A stretch of 64,000 nucleotides of DNA from Heligmosomoides polygyrus polygyrus (Eukaryota; Nematoda; Chromadorea; Rhabditida; Heligmosomidae), in contig OX377204.1 of assembly GCA_947396885.1 (NCBI GenBank), forward strand, positions 48,967,139 through 49,031,138. Reading direction: 5' to 3'. Each line of letters begins with the position of its first letter. Position 1 is the stretch's first letter. Both the position numbers and the translations under genes were made by a program. Positions 10,800 through 21,957 of the stretch are shown one piece after another. Under the pieces are notes generated by a model. It did no database searches, was not told the DNA's origin, and saw nothing but the letters and a program-made list of their open reading frames with translations.

Positions 10800-12200
10800 A
10801 TATTCGATGTCGATGGCTCTATCTATTGCCTCATCAGATTCCAGTTCTTGCCTATCCTCCTCGTCTATTGAGCGCTTAGTCCAGCACTGTCGCTGGATCA
10901 CTCTTATCGTGAGCCGTTCGCACTTCATACCATCAAAAGTGCCTTCGCCAATTTACGGTCCCTTTTCCTTTTCAATCCAAACAGTCCGGCTCGTTCATTT
11001 TCCGGTTGGTTGAGCTCTACGGACGTTCACCCTCACCTCCAGCCAGAGTGTTGTGTCTCTACCACTGGCATTCCATACCTTCATGTGACCTCTGATCACA
11101 GCTCAGTGTTGCCTTCTCCCGTTGCCTTTCCTCTGCCGCGCCGCGTCGGGTTCTATCGTCATCGCGGCATGAATTCCGACCATGAGCTTTCGTAATAGCA
11201 GCTCCGGGAGCTTGACGGCTGACTTCGTCGCTTTACTTCCATCTGCGAGTCGTCACCGGCCATGATCTTGAAATTAAGGATCAGTTTCTACCGTACTTGT
11301 TCAAAATCAAGAGCTTGTTGAGGAAAATAGAGCCTTACAACAGAGAAGTGATGAAGTACGGTTCACTAAATGAATATATTGTTTTAAATACCCATGTATC
11401 CTTCAAATAGGAGCTTTGGTGTCACGTTTAAAAAATATCTTACCTTTGTGGGAGTTTTTAGCTCATCAGCTAGGTTACTCATGGTCAGGGTCAACCATGA
11501 AGCTTGATTATTGCTAAAAATAAAATCCGTCCCTCCTGAAGCAGATTTTTTCCTTATCTCCGACACAGTTATGTTTTAATTTATTTATTTACTTTTTCGA
11601 GTTTGAGGTGATTTTCGTATCTCTAGGTAGGCAGGGTTCTAAAGGTGTGGCCTCAACATACTGGAGAGTCGCAGCTTCGTTCACAGAAGGATGACCGCAG
11701 AATTGAATCCTTTAAAGCTTTGATTATTTGATGATTGATAATAGCAAATTGAGTAAATTTTTAGAGGTTGGAAGGATTTCTTACATTTGCCATAAGCTTT
11801 TTGAAGAGCTCTTTTTAACTGATTACCTAGTCAATCCCAATACTGACATGTAAAAAACCTTTCTGCCTGAAGGAGACAACTTTAGAAGATAAAATTCTTC
11901 CAATAAATAAATATATTGAGCTTTTCGACAATTAATGTCGTTATTCATATTTTCAAAGTAAATTTCTTCATGTTAACAATAAACACTAGTCAATGACATA
12001 GTTCCGGCTGTATTTCGCTGCACGTCAACCGCAAAATTCGACTGTGCCGATCTCCCTGGTTCTACGAGCACAGTTTCCGCCTATACGTAGTTCGTAATGC
12101 ATCTTCGCAATTGGTTGTTTCTGATCAAAGTTTGGCAGCCTGTTCTCAAGCCACTCCAATCCACATTTCGTCTTCCCAACAGGGAAACCTGCAGGACATC
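10800..12200. other. intergenic or decayed LINE sequence, no clear gene
   Basis: I recognise no gene. An AT-rich TTTATTTATTTA run near 11580 looks like the reverse complement of the (AAAT)n LINE tails and may mark the 3' end of another minus-strand copy, but no RT sequence supports it. Sequence from about 12000 may be the 5' part of the next LINE. Confidence 0.35.
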
Positions 12201-14671
12201 CTCGATGTGATACTGCTCTCCTTTCGCTTACTACAGTAAATATTTGATCTATTGCGAAAAACAAGGATGAACTACTTTCTGTCCTGCAAGATCAGAACAC
12301 GAACATTGCTGTGCTTTCAGAAATGTGGCTCAGCTCTGCCACTGACTTGTTTTCTCTTCTCGGAGACTTAAGCCGTCACTTTGAAATTCTCCGGTGTGAT
12401 CGTGAGCGTAAAAGAGGTGGAGGTGTGGTTCTATTCATAAGGAGAATTTATTCATAAGTGCTTCTATTTAAGCAGTATTTTTCTCTTGCATACGAAATTG
12501 CCTGTGCATACATTGCGTTTGGCAATAATGCAGTAATAATTGTTTCTGTCTACAGAACCCCAGGGTATTCAGCTAGTATGACTGTCCAAATGTCTAAAGC
12601 AATCAGCGATGTGCTCTCTTGCAGTACGCCATGCGTTATCACTGGTGTTTTCAAATTCCCCGTCATTGTTTAGAATAGTAACATTTCTTCTATGAACCAT
12701 GCTCCGTTTACACACACTTACGCAACATGTCAAGGTACCAACTCGTGGTAACCACATCCTTGACCTCGTGTTATCCAGCTGCGATTCCCTTGTCAGCAAT
12801 CTAACGATTAAGCCTCTCCTGTGTCCAAGCGATCACTGTTGGATTCACTTTAACATAAGATTTTCCAAGGATTGCTCTCGGCCCAAACTAAGAAGAAGCT
12901 TCAAGGTAGCGAATTTTGATTTTATTTTGAGCTATCTTGCAGATGTAGAGTGGTGTGTTGCTCTTGTAATTCTGTGCCATTAGTTGAAAAATATTACTAT
13001 GAGTTGTATCTAGCTATTTTGCACCACTGTATTGAGTCCTTTGTACCCTGGCGAAGAATTTTTGCTTCAAAGCTTTCTTCGTACCTGGTAGCTCCGTCTC
13101 GCTTACGGTTTAAAGCGAGATTCAATGCCAAAAAACAGTGGTGACCCAGCCGAGCTAATTAAGTTTAAGTCCTTAAACAAAAGGTTCCCTCGTAGATTGA
13201 AAAATTTGAAGAAATTTTATTCGCATGTTGAAAGGAAAGTTATCGAAGCTGGGTACAAATAAATGTTCTATAGATTACTCAATTCGAGGCCTTACGGAAG
13301 AAGTATTATAAGGGCATTAACTATTTCTGATGGTAATATTGAAGGAAAAAAGTAGAAAGTAGAAAAGTAGAACTGTTTGCTCACGATTTTGGAAGTTTTT
13401 TTTTCACGTTTTTGTTTTCTGTTTTCCTCTCGGATCTCTTCGCCAATCTGTAATTGAGTCTAGTTGTCCCACGATGCAGGATTCAGTGTGGTTTCATAAC
13501 GAAGGTCCCAGAGGTGATTCTTAAAGGGCTGAAGTCCCGCTCTATCACTCCGGATGGCATTCCACGACTGTTTATTCAAAAAGTTGTCCACACCGTTGCA
13601 GGACCGCTGGAGCATATCTTCAACTTAAGTTTCATGAGAGGGAAGGTTCCGAGCAGGTGGAGGCGTTCTTTTGTAACACCAAATCCAAGCAAAAAAAACT
13701 CCCTCACACGCTGCCTTCCAACTTCAGGCCAGTTAGTATCACTTCTCTGTTTGCACGGGTTTTCGAAAAAAAAAATTAAACAAGCGATTTGTTGCTCATC
13801 TCGAGGCCAACTCCATTATTTCTTTCGACCACATGGCTTTCAAAAATGTAAATCGACCGTTACTGCGATGCTCCTGAATTTAGTTAAGTGGTCTTCTGCT
13901 CTGGATGACGGCAAAAATGTCGGCGTCATCTACTTGGACTTTTCCAAACCTTTTGACAGGGTTTCGCGTTTCAAACTAGTTCAAAAACTTGTTATTGTTG
14001 TGGTACATCCTCGGATAATCGCTTGGATCGCTGCTTTCCTTGAAGGTCGAACGTTCTCAGCCCGTATCAATGAAACATTCTCCGATCCAGACCTGTAACC
14101 AGTGGCGTTCCCCAAGGCGGAGTACTATCCCTGGTTTTGTTCAATACTTACATTCATGAATTTCTCCATTTACTTAGTACTTGATTTTTCTTATGATAAG
14201 ATACCCTCAAGCATTGAAAGAAATCAAAACCTAAGTCTTCATAAATTGTCGACTAGGGGAAAAGCCATCGATCTGTTGCTACTTCACAAAATTTTTTGTG
14301 GGTAAATGTGGTATAAAACCGGAGAATCTCTTTTCTGTGAGAGCTTCTTCCACCAGAGGAGGAGTAGGAAATTCCAGGATAAGGTTGCCAAACTCAACGG
14401 CCGACTCTTCTTCTTTGTCAGAAGAACCTTACCAACATTTGACAAATTATCCAGAAATAGGGTCATCGCGCTGACTACAGTGCCTTCAAGGGACGCATGC
14501 TTGAAAGTTTCAGTCTGTGAAGTCGCACGACGTTCTTACTGATGTTTGTTTGTTTGTTTTTGACTCATTTTCTTATTTTTCTCTATTTTACAATATGGGA
14601 GTTTGTTTGCTATGATAACGCTTGTTTTGTTTTTGCTCTCAGATTCTCTTTACGTAAGTGATTACTCATGC

Positions 14672-14727
14672 AATATATATATATATATATATATATATCA
14701 CATATATATCGTATATATATATATATA
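14672..14727. repeat. AT dinucleotide microsatellite
   Basis: Interrupted (AT)n runs lie within the sequence that splits the LINE RT. Further short AT runs occur at about 14960, 15345 and 15425-15465. Confidence 0.9.
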
Positions 14728-14985
14728 ACTGCTCCGTCACGCCTATCGCCGTGCCTCGCACTTGCGCGCATCGCGCTATGTTGCAGTATCACTAAGCTAG
14801 GGACAGTCACATCAAGCCAGCTGCTCAACTTGTACAGCTTTCTTCCCTACCTAGGAGTACAAAAGGCTCGCAGTACGTACGGTATATAGTATGATAGGGC
14901 GACCTATTGGTTCCTCACTACTGGTCTTCCCTTAGTGAAACGGTTACCCATTACTGGTATATATATATATAATGATCCCCCTTAG

Positions 14986-15165
14986 CGGGCGACGTCTTCG
15001 GCACGCCTTCTGGATCTCCAGCCACATTGGACGACGTCTTCTGCACGTCTACCTGAATCACCAACACACGATGAGCGACGTCTTGGCACGTCTCCCGATT
15101 CCCAGGCACATCATGCGACGTATTTCGCAAGTCTTCTGGATCCCCTGGCACGTAGAAGACGTCTG
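14986..15165. repeat. degenerate ~41-bp minisatellite, about four units
   Basis: The motif GCGACGTCTT, followed by GCACGTCT and a TGGAT(C)CCAGGCACAT-like block, recurs about every 41 bp from 14986 to 15165 with substitutions and small indels. It has no coding sense. Confidence 0.75.
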
Positions 15166-15232
15166 GGTATTTTTCGCTATTTTCGTGTCGTAATTTTCCC
15201 CTTATTTTCCCGAATTTCCCCTCCCCTCCTAT

Positions 15233-15432
15233 TTTATGACTAATTCCTGCGGCGGCGCCGATCGATAGTATTACTCATCGCTTAGCGCGTTATTATAGAG
15301 TATGATATATTACTATACACTTATTATGTTACTATATAATATGATATATATATATATCATACTCTATAGTAACGCGCTAAGCGATGAGTCATACTATCGA
15401 TCGGCGCCGTCGCAGAAATTAGTCATATATAT
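15233..15432. repeat. 200-bp near-perfect palindrome (foldback element)
   Basis: The left arm at about 15233-15315 contains GGCGCCGATCGATAGTATTA and CTCATCGCTTAGCGCGTTAT. Its reverse complement follows at about 15348-15432, around an AT-rich centre near 15332. Arms are ~83 bp with few mismatches. It lies in the non-LINE sequence that interrupts the LINE RT and resembles a palindromic MITE. No clear target duplication was found. Confidence 0.85.
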
Positions 15433-16521
15433 ATACAATATATATATTGTATATATATTGTATATAGCGTTTTGTTGGATGGCCTTTTGTCATCTTTCGG
15501 TAAGTTATATATTCGAAGAATCCTTGGTCTTTAGAAGCGAAGATCTGGTGCAATTCATTTTTATCAGCTTGATCGGGATGAAAGGTTCCACCATTCAAAT
15601 GGTTTTGAAGGGAGCGACACAAATGGTGACTGAAAAATGGAATCTCCCCTTAGCGGTTGAAAAAACTAACTACCTGATCGTTGGTTCCAAAAGCATTTGT
15701 AAGAACTCGCAATACAAGTTAAGAGGTTTATTTTTAGAACCAGTGAAGCAAGTGCGAGACTTAGGTTTCTTAGTGTCAGATGACCTAAGTTTTGATAGCC
15801 ACTACAAAAATATTGTAAAAAAAGCAAACTACCGGATCTACAACTTATTTAAAGTCCTACGAACGAGCGATCCTCAAGTATATTTGCGAGCATACAAGAC
15901 TTATGTGCGTCCCATAGTTGAAAGTGGAGTGACCGTATTTAATCCGGTCAAGAGGAAAGACATTGACTTCCTAGAAGGAGTTCAAAACAGCTTTACACGT
16001 AAACTAGTAATGCGATGTTTCGGACTGAAGTACGCTCAAGTCCCCTGTGGTGCTGAGAGATCGAAACTACTCGGACTACCTTCCCTCTCTAGTAGGAGGA
16101 GAAAAGCAGATCTTCTGATGATGTTTAAAATACTTTCTGGGAAGCTGTCAATGAGGCCTATAGACTTCTTCAGTGTTCCGCTGACTAGGACCGTGAGAGG
16201 GAAGCTCGTGCTGCGAGTCCCCATGGCTAGGTCGCGTGTTAGGGCAAATTTCCTTACATATAGGAGCATTAAGGAGCTAAATTCATTACTGAATGACGAC
16301 GAACGCCTCCTGGGTTACTCTGTTCAAGTTTTTAAGGCCTTAATTTCTCGTAGTCACATAGAAAGTTAGATGTATTAACGGCATGTTTTGAGGTTCTGTG
16401 TTTCTGTAATAGAGTTTTAATTGTTGCTTTATGGCACATTCCTACCCTTTTCTTTTTATTTGTTTTACGCGTGTGACTGTAACTCGCGTCTTTAAATAAA
16501 TAAATAAATAAATAAATAAAT

Positions 16522-17165
16522 CTGATGGTACTAAGACGGGGCAATGGGGTGGATGTATCATCATCTCCTATATAAGCTGTATCAATTTTTGACGCGTTAT
16601 CAAAGAGTGGTGTGGTCTGGCTTTATCATGATGGAAGGTCACATCTTGGGGGGCATTTCAGTTCGATTTTTTCTGATTTCTTCGTACAATTTCGATAGTC
16701 GACGACAGCAGACATTCGATTCAATAGTTGGCTTCCTGGAAGCAGCTCAAAGTGGACTATATCCTCACATATGTCAGTCGGTGTGGTGGATTTCCTCCAA
16801 TTCGTGAGGACTCGAAACATCCAGTTTTTTCACATAATCAAACTGTTGTCAGTGCAAGTAAACTGTTGTTTTCGATACGTTAGGTTTCTCGAGTTGTCAT
16901 ACGCCGGTTAGTTTCGATTAACGCCTTTATTTTGTCGTTATTAGTAGTGGTTGTGCAACCGTATGTGGTGCATCTTGCACACACATTTCCAAAAAAATTT
17001 GATAGCCAAAGCGAGGAAGCCGACGCTAGCGCTTGCGTTCAGTAAGGCAGTCCTCACCATAAACTTCAAAACCATTTCTTCCGAGCTTGCACCACATTTT
17101 CCCCTTTTGCAACGACTACAATAAAATATGCCGATAATGCTCTCTAACTGTTCATTTTCAACTTA
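16522..17165 (-). pseudogene. mariner transposase remnant truncated by a LINE
   Basis: Reading the minus strand from about 17160 with several frame changes gives mariner transposase blocks in order. These are an N-terminal KWFGKF-like helix-turn-helix piece, KALIETNRRMTTRE, NVSKTTVYLH, VKKLDV, VHFELLPG, HHDKARPHHSL (HDNARPH-type, with N to K) and HPPHCPVLVPSD (third catalytic Asp block). Directly after that Asp the sequence becomes the (AAAT)n tail of the plus-strand LINE. The LINE therefore appears to have inserted into the transposase gene, or a rearrangement joined them. Stops are frequent and the internal catalytic region is deleted. No terminal inverted repeat was identified at the upper end. 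Confidence 0.8.
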
Positions 17166-17176
17166 ATCTTTACCAA

Positions 17177-17362
17177 ATTGTTTTTTAGTAATGATATTCA
17201 CTTTCTTAATAGAAGATAGTTTAAAGCTTATACATCGAAATAGTACATAATAATGTAAGCCACGCAATCGCAATTTTTTAGTAATGATATTCACTTTCTT
17301 AATAGAAGATAGCTTAAAGTTTATACATCAAAATAGTACATAATAATGCAAGCCACGCAATC
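17177..17362. repeat. 93-bp direct tandem duplication
   Basis: Two copies with a 93-bp period (about 17177-17269 and 17270-17362) share the TAGTAATGATATTCACTTTC and AGCCACGCAATC blocks and differ at a few positions. It is AT-rich and non-coding. Confidence 0.9.
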
Positions 17363-18431
17363 TCTACTACATAAAAGTGTAGCAAAAATAAAACATTTAA
17401 AAAATTGAGTTTTCTGTGGCGATCTTCGACATGATGAGTGGGTCACATTCAAACTCGTTGCTTTTCATTCATGAAAATAATTTTTCTGCCTGAAAAGACT
17501 CATTGAAGTGAATTCCTATCACATATCATTTCAAACTCTGACTAATATATAGCGAATAACCAAGTCTCACCATAACGATCCTCTGTATATGACCAAGGGG
17601 TTCGATTTTTTCTCAAGAAATCGACCCACATCTCTAAACAGATCACAGAAAAGTTTTATTGTATATACGCTTTCATTTTATTTGCTCTGTGCAACTGTGG
17701 TGGACGGATGTTTTATGAAGTGTGGGTCCGCGTCCTAATTAAACAGAAAAAAACACTTCCATGGCAATTCAAGCCTTCGATTACGACTTCGTGATGCATG
17801 GGAAGAGCACTTCGAAAAATATCAGCACGGAAAGCATTTAGATCATTCCGAGCAATTTTATGGAGTGCAGTTTCGCGCTCAGATTTCATCTACTCCAGGT
17901 AGAAAAGGTGCATTGTCGAGCCTGACATTCTGAAAAAACTGAACCGATTGCGATCTACTTCAAGAATTCCTAGAAATATTTGTTTTTAGCCGTTAACAAC
18001 CAGAATTCAAAACTTTATCTGATTCAATGGTAGGTTTTTAGCGTCTCATTCGGCGAACAAGGCTGCGAGTGACTCTTTACATTGTCGAAGACACACCGTA
18101 TTTATTAAGGGATGTGTCAATTTATCAAGGGATGCCAAATTATAAAGAGCTGAAAAAATACGAAATAATCCTCTCCTGACACCAAGACACAGTAAAAGCT
18201 CACTCACTCAAATAGATGCCATGACAGGTCCCCTCTCCTCGCCATTCTCAAACCTCAAGCTTGATATTTCCGGAGTGCAGATGAGGGGGTATGCTCCATC
18301 GACCTGCACAGGCAGTTTGTCGAACCCAGGGTTTGAGCGAGGAGATGCACAGAATCCGCTGCTCAGGGAAAAACAACGATGCAGGGAAGGAGATCGGCAC
18401 AGATGACATATAATGCGGAAGGCATTTGTTG
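17363..18431. other. no recognised feature
   Basis: AT-rich sequence without a recognisable gene, RNA or repeat. Confidence 0.45.
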
Positions 18432-18435
18432 TTAA

Positions 18436-19133
18436 CACGTTGACGACAGCGCGTCCCAATTTGGGACGCACCTCAAATAAAAAATTTTCGAAGCCACCGA
18501 TTTGGCTCAAACTTCGCATCGAGAGGTTTTTTAGAATGCCGAACACGAATCCTACGTCCGTTTCACCGAATACGATGCGCTCTGGTAGGCACGGGTAAAT
18601 GAGGGTGATCAGTCGTCTCATTCTCGAAATAACAGGTAATAATTAAAGTACACTCACATCAAATTTCTGAGTTTTATAATGGTGCTCAGCACAAATTTTT
18701 GTGGGTGGTAACACCTGTTCAGCAATACAAAACAATGGATCGATTATTACTGATTAATTTAGAGGCTTGAGTGTCGATTGTTACTGGTTAATTTTGAGGG
18801 GCGATGTCGTATCTCACTTCGAGCTATCACGTGCGCTACGCGTGATTTTCGCATGTTATCAATGATAAACGAACTGAAGAGAGTCTTCATACTTATAATC
18901 AACATCCTAAGCAGCCACACTAGGCAAAGTTTGAGCCAAGTCGGTGATTTTGACCCGACCACCTTAGTTGTCGATATGGGTGGACTTCGGCTGTATTTGG
19001 TGAAACGAACATGGGATTGGTGCTCAGCACCCCAAATAACGCTTAGCGTGACGTTTGGGTCACGGGATGTCGTGTCGTGAGGAGCTTGGTCCCACACGAC
19101 AAACACCCGAAAATCGCTCTGGTCGTCAACGTG
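18436..19133. mobile_element. TTAA-flanked non-autonomous DNA transposon (piggyBac-like MITE)
   Basis: The ends share a CACGTTGACGAC terminal inverted repeat. They also share subterminal inverted blocks (GGCTCAAACTTCGC near 18508 versus its complement near 18930, and TCCGTTTCACCGAATAC-type near 18560 versus about 19005). It is flanked by TTAA at 18432-18435 and TTGA at 19134-19137, a one-base-degraded TTAA. TTAA targets are characteristic of the piggyBac superfamily. No transposase frame is present in ~700 bp. A GCGTCCCAATTTGGGACGC palindrome lies just inside the left end. The superfamily assignment is an inference from the target and TIR only. Confidence 0.6.
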
Positions 19134-19134
19134 T

Positions 19135-19514
19135 TGACCTTTAACGCGATCAGAAACGGCTTCGAAGGGCGAAGTCTGGAAGTCACTCTTACTGCACACT
19201 TTTCCGAACGGTGTAGCGATTTTACTTACTAGCCGAAGCGAACAGCTCGTGCTGCGGCTCGGGACTGCTGAGTAGACGTTAAGAGAGGAATTACTGCAGT
19301 GCCTCGCGGCAGCAACCGCAAGACAAGGGGGGGGGGGGGACATTTCCACCTTGTTAGGCGAAAAGGAGTTGCTGGCAGATGCTTATGGTGACATCCCACA
19401 ATGAGCCAGAGAGACTTGTTGAGCGGTTGACGGAGGTCCTCTCGAGGCGTGCAAGGCAGTCAAATGTCGAGGCGACGTGCCTGTGAGTGTGTGAAATGAT
19501 GAGCAGCTTCCATC
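19135..19514 (-). repeat. 379-bp orphan repeat, copy 2 (inverted)
   Basis: This is the reverse complement of 6731-7109 with only scattered differences, including the homopolymer tract (G here, about 19327-19339). The TTAA-flanked element abuts its inner end. Function is unknown. Confidence 0.9.
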
Positions 19515-21570
19515 AGGATCAACTAGCGAATGAAGCTCAGCACACAAACACTACAGCGCTGTCGACCTCATCAAGCTCCGTGCAAAGAGTTGTTAGGAAC
19601 AATGTGGCTGAATAAAATGAAGGCGCAGCATTTCCGTATGGAGTACGCACCTTTCGTCGGTAAACGGGATAAATGTTAAGATTTTCTCCACTCTATCCTT
19701 TGCAGATGCGCTGAGTTTAGCTTGTTCACAAGCCGCTTGCTCTTGTACTGCAGTGATGCTCCACTTTACCCTGCTAACTTAGTTCTTCCCGCTTTCTCCA
19801 GAGGAAGCTCCTCATGGACTGCTTCCCTTCTGAATTTTGTCTATAACTAAAATCTCTTATTCTGTCTACGAAATATCTAATACTGGCCCTGTACCGCTCG
19901 TTTTCTGGAGGGGTCACGTGAGATGGTGCTGTGGGATCTCGATCTGTTTCCGTAGACATAGCTTCACTTCAGAACTCGTATATGGAAACATCGTGGATTA
20001 GTACTTGTCTGAGAAACATTCCAAAAATATGGAAACTTTTGAGTTATTTCAAATAGCATTATGCACTTTGCTAGTGCATGTCCTGCCTTTTGAAAAATTC
20101 ACCACCTAGATCCTTGAAACCATTTGTGCCGTAAGCAGCTTGACGGGAGTGCTATAATCCTGCCTGCATCTTGGCCCTACCTAATGCCATCTATTGGGGA
20201 AACTTGCACTATAATTCATGTAGCCGTTTGCCTTTCACAAGTTGAAGCGTTTATTTGGAGACGCCAGCTTTCTGAAAGACTGTAATTTCGAAAAGCTATC
20301 AATCAGGAGCCTTTTGTTGGACAACTGTGCCAGCCCACAACAAAGCAGCACACGGCTTCGCAAAGCGGTGAAGAGAGTCCAGTTTCCTCTGTGGAATTCA
20401 TAACTGCAGAAAAATAAACAGATATGTGGGACTGGAGCAGCTGTTTGTGCGGGGAGGAGCGCCGTATAGAAAAATAATTGCAGCACACGACAACCGCCGG
20501 AAGATGTCCGCGACCAGCTCGGCACGAAGATAGAGATGTTGCGAGCTGGAGAGACGTCGGCATCTCGTTGAAGAAGCAGTGCCCGAGATTTCACTTAGAA
20601 GTGAAAATTAATAGAAGTCGAGCTGCTAATTTGGTTTTCATACGGCCGTGATTCTATCCTACTGGCATGGCACGGGAACTGTGAAGAAAGAGTCAGTTCA
20701 TGAATTTGAAGTGACAATGTAAGATCCGAAGGGCGTAGTACGAAAGTTTTATCGCGGGGCTTGTAGTGAAAGATGCTGAACGATAAAAGAGAAAGGTGCT
20801 AATCCCAAAATAAATTTCAATTACGTCGCGACTTCCGCAAAAATAACTATGTCTATAAGCCAACAAGATGTGAAAGCAGAACGCTGGCTGCGGCGGCTAT
20901 CGAAATGGAACAAAAATGAGGGAGATAACCTACTGAGAGCTAAAATAGATGTGGGAAATTCATCTTTCCTCTTCCAGTCCCATCGTACCACTGGCTGACG
21001 TTTTTACATGCAAATATGAGCGGAAACTTAATAAATGCGAATCAGGAGAGAGCTGTACCAGAGGCAGTAAGACGTGCAGTCCTGGAGGAATTAGACGCCA
21101 TAAGAATTCCACACGAACACTGAGAAGTTCCAGAATCGGGGATCGGAAGCAGAAGGAGAAGGTGAGGGGATCACTGTCGGGAAATGAACGGAGCGGCGGA
21201 AGCGACGAGCAACAGAATCACGTCAGGCTGCACTTGCAACTCCCTCTCACATTAGCCTGAGGATGAATTTCAAATTTATTCCGCTCTCGATCAAGACGAG
21301 TCAAGCACTTTGAAGCCGCAATTTCGAGCAAGAAGCATCCTGCCAAATTCACGCGCCGCCCTCGTTTTTGCACAGCTCTCCTGTTCCATTCGGGCGTAAA
21401 ATTCTAAATGAACCGAGTCTCTCTGACAACCTTGGATTATAAACAGTGTTTAGCTGACGACAGGTACAAAGTCCTTCGCGGTAAAATCATGCCCATTTGG
21501 GAAATCCCTCCATATTCTTGCATCTGCATCTGTTTTAGATTCGCCGATTGTGGTGGACCCATGTCTGTGT
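19515..21570. other. no recognised feature
   Basis: Short frames only (largest about 119 codons at 20235-20594, minus), with no domain I recognise and no repeat shared with the rest of the window. Confidence 0.4.
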
Positions 21571-21574
21571 CTTA

Positions 21575-21710
21575 TCGTTCCCAGACAAGTCTGCTACCAA
21601 TCACCGACCTCGGATTGATGAAAGGCTTGGCTGCCCTGACGTGGCCCGGGTGAGGATTCTCGACTTGGGATGCACTCGTCAGCCGGCACCTCCTCTACAC
21701 CCCACAAATG
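21575..21710 (-). mobile_element. diverged SINE fragment
   Basis: Blocks such as CCCAGACAAGTCTG, ACCAATCACCGACC, AAGGCTTGG and the CCTCCTCTACACC end match the order of the young SINE family (copies at 34.3, 42.0, 44.2, 59.1 and 60.1 kb) with many substitutions. The tRNA-like head is at the higher coordinate. It is an old insertion with both ends eroded. Confidence 0.6.
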
Positions 21711-21784
21711 GGATCCGAATTAACCGTTCTCGGAGATCCAGTCGGATATATCCATTCCGAATTATCTGACTAGAAAAAGTTTCG

Positions 21785-21957
21785 ACCTCCCTTGGAACAT
21801 CAAGTTGAGACCAGGATCATTAGAAAGAGCTCGGGATGCTGATTACGATTATGTTTGTGTCAAAGTTGCAAAATGAAGCTCCTGATCGAGTAGCCTGCCG
21901 GATTAGGTGGCCTAACAACAGGCGAGCGAAAGAGCTGGCGCAGGAGCGATGAATCAT
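21785..21957 (-). repeat. dispersed ~170-bp repeat, copy 1
   Basis: On the minus strand this matches 26200-26365 on the plus strand. Shared blocks, in order, are GCGCCAGCTCTTTCGC, ACTCG-TCAG-AG-TTC, TTTGCAA, TAATCGTAATCA and TCTTTCTA-TGAT. It is non-coding, and the family is unknown. Confidence 0.75.

Larger units (their letters stand above)
12215..16521 (+). pseudogene. decayed CR1/jockey-group LINE, interrupted internally
   Basis: Fragments of one EN-RT polyprotein appear in order. Endonuclease start: KDELLSVLQDQNTNIAVLSE, about 12265-12330, then RKRGGGVVLFI. Endonuclease end: TRGNHILDLVL then PSDHCWIHF, about 12730-12850. RT palm: IYLDFSKPFDRVS (motif A) and TSGVPQGGVLS (motif B) at about 13930-14125. 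RT thumb and C terminus: LPLAVEKTNYLIVGSK through LLGYSVQVFKALISR, about 15640-16365. The FADD motif is missing because about 14190-15590 is occupied by unrelated AT-rich and palindromic sequence. It ends in (AAAT)n at 16493-16521. Stops and frameshifts are numerous, although the last ~250 codons are still open. The closest relative in the window is the minus-strand copy at 35.7-40.6 kb. Confidence 0.85.

Noticed and set aside
11575..11595. 3' tail of a minus-strand LINE
   Set aside because: Only a short TTTATTTATTTA run. No RT sequence of the right orientation lies upstream of it.
18759..19349. 196-codon minus-strand frame
   Set aside because: Runs across the boundary between the TTAA-flanked element and the 379-bp repeat, so it is a chance frame over two non-coding units.
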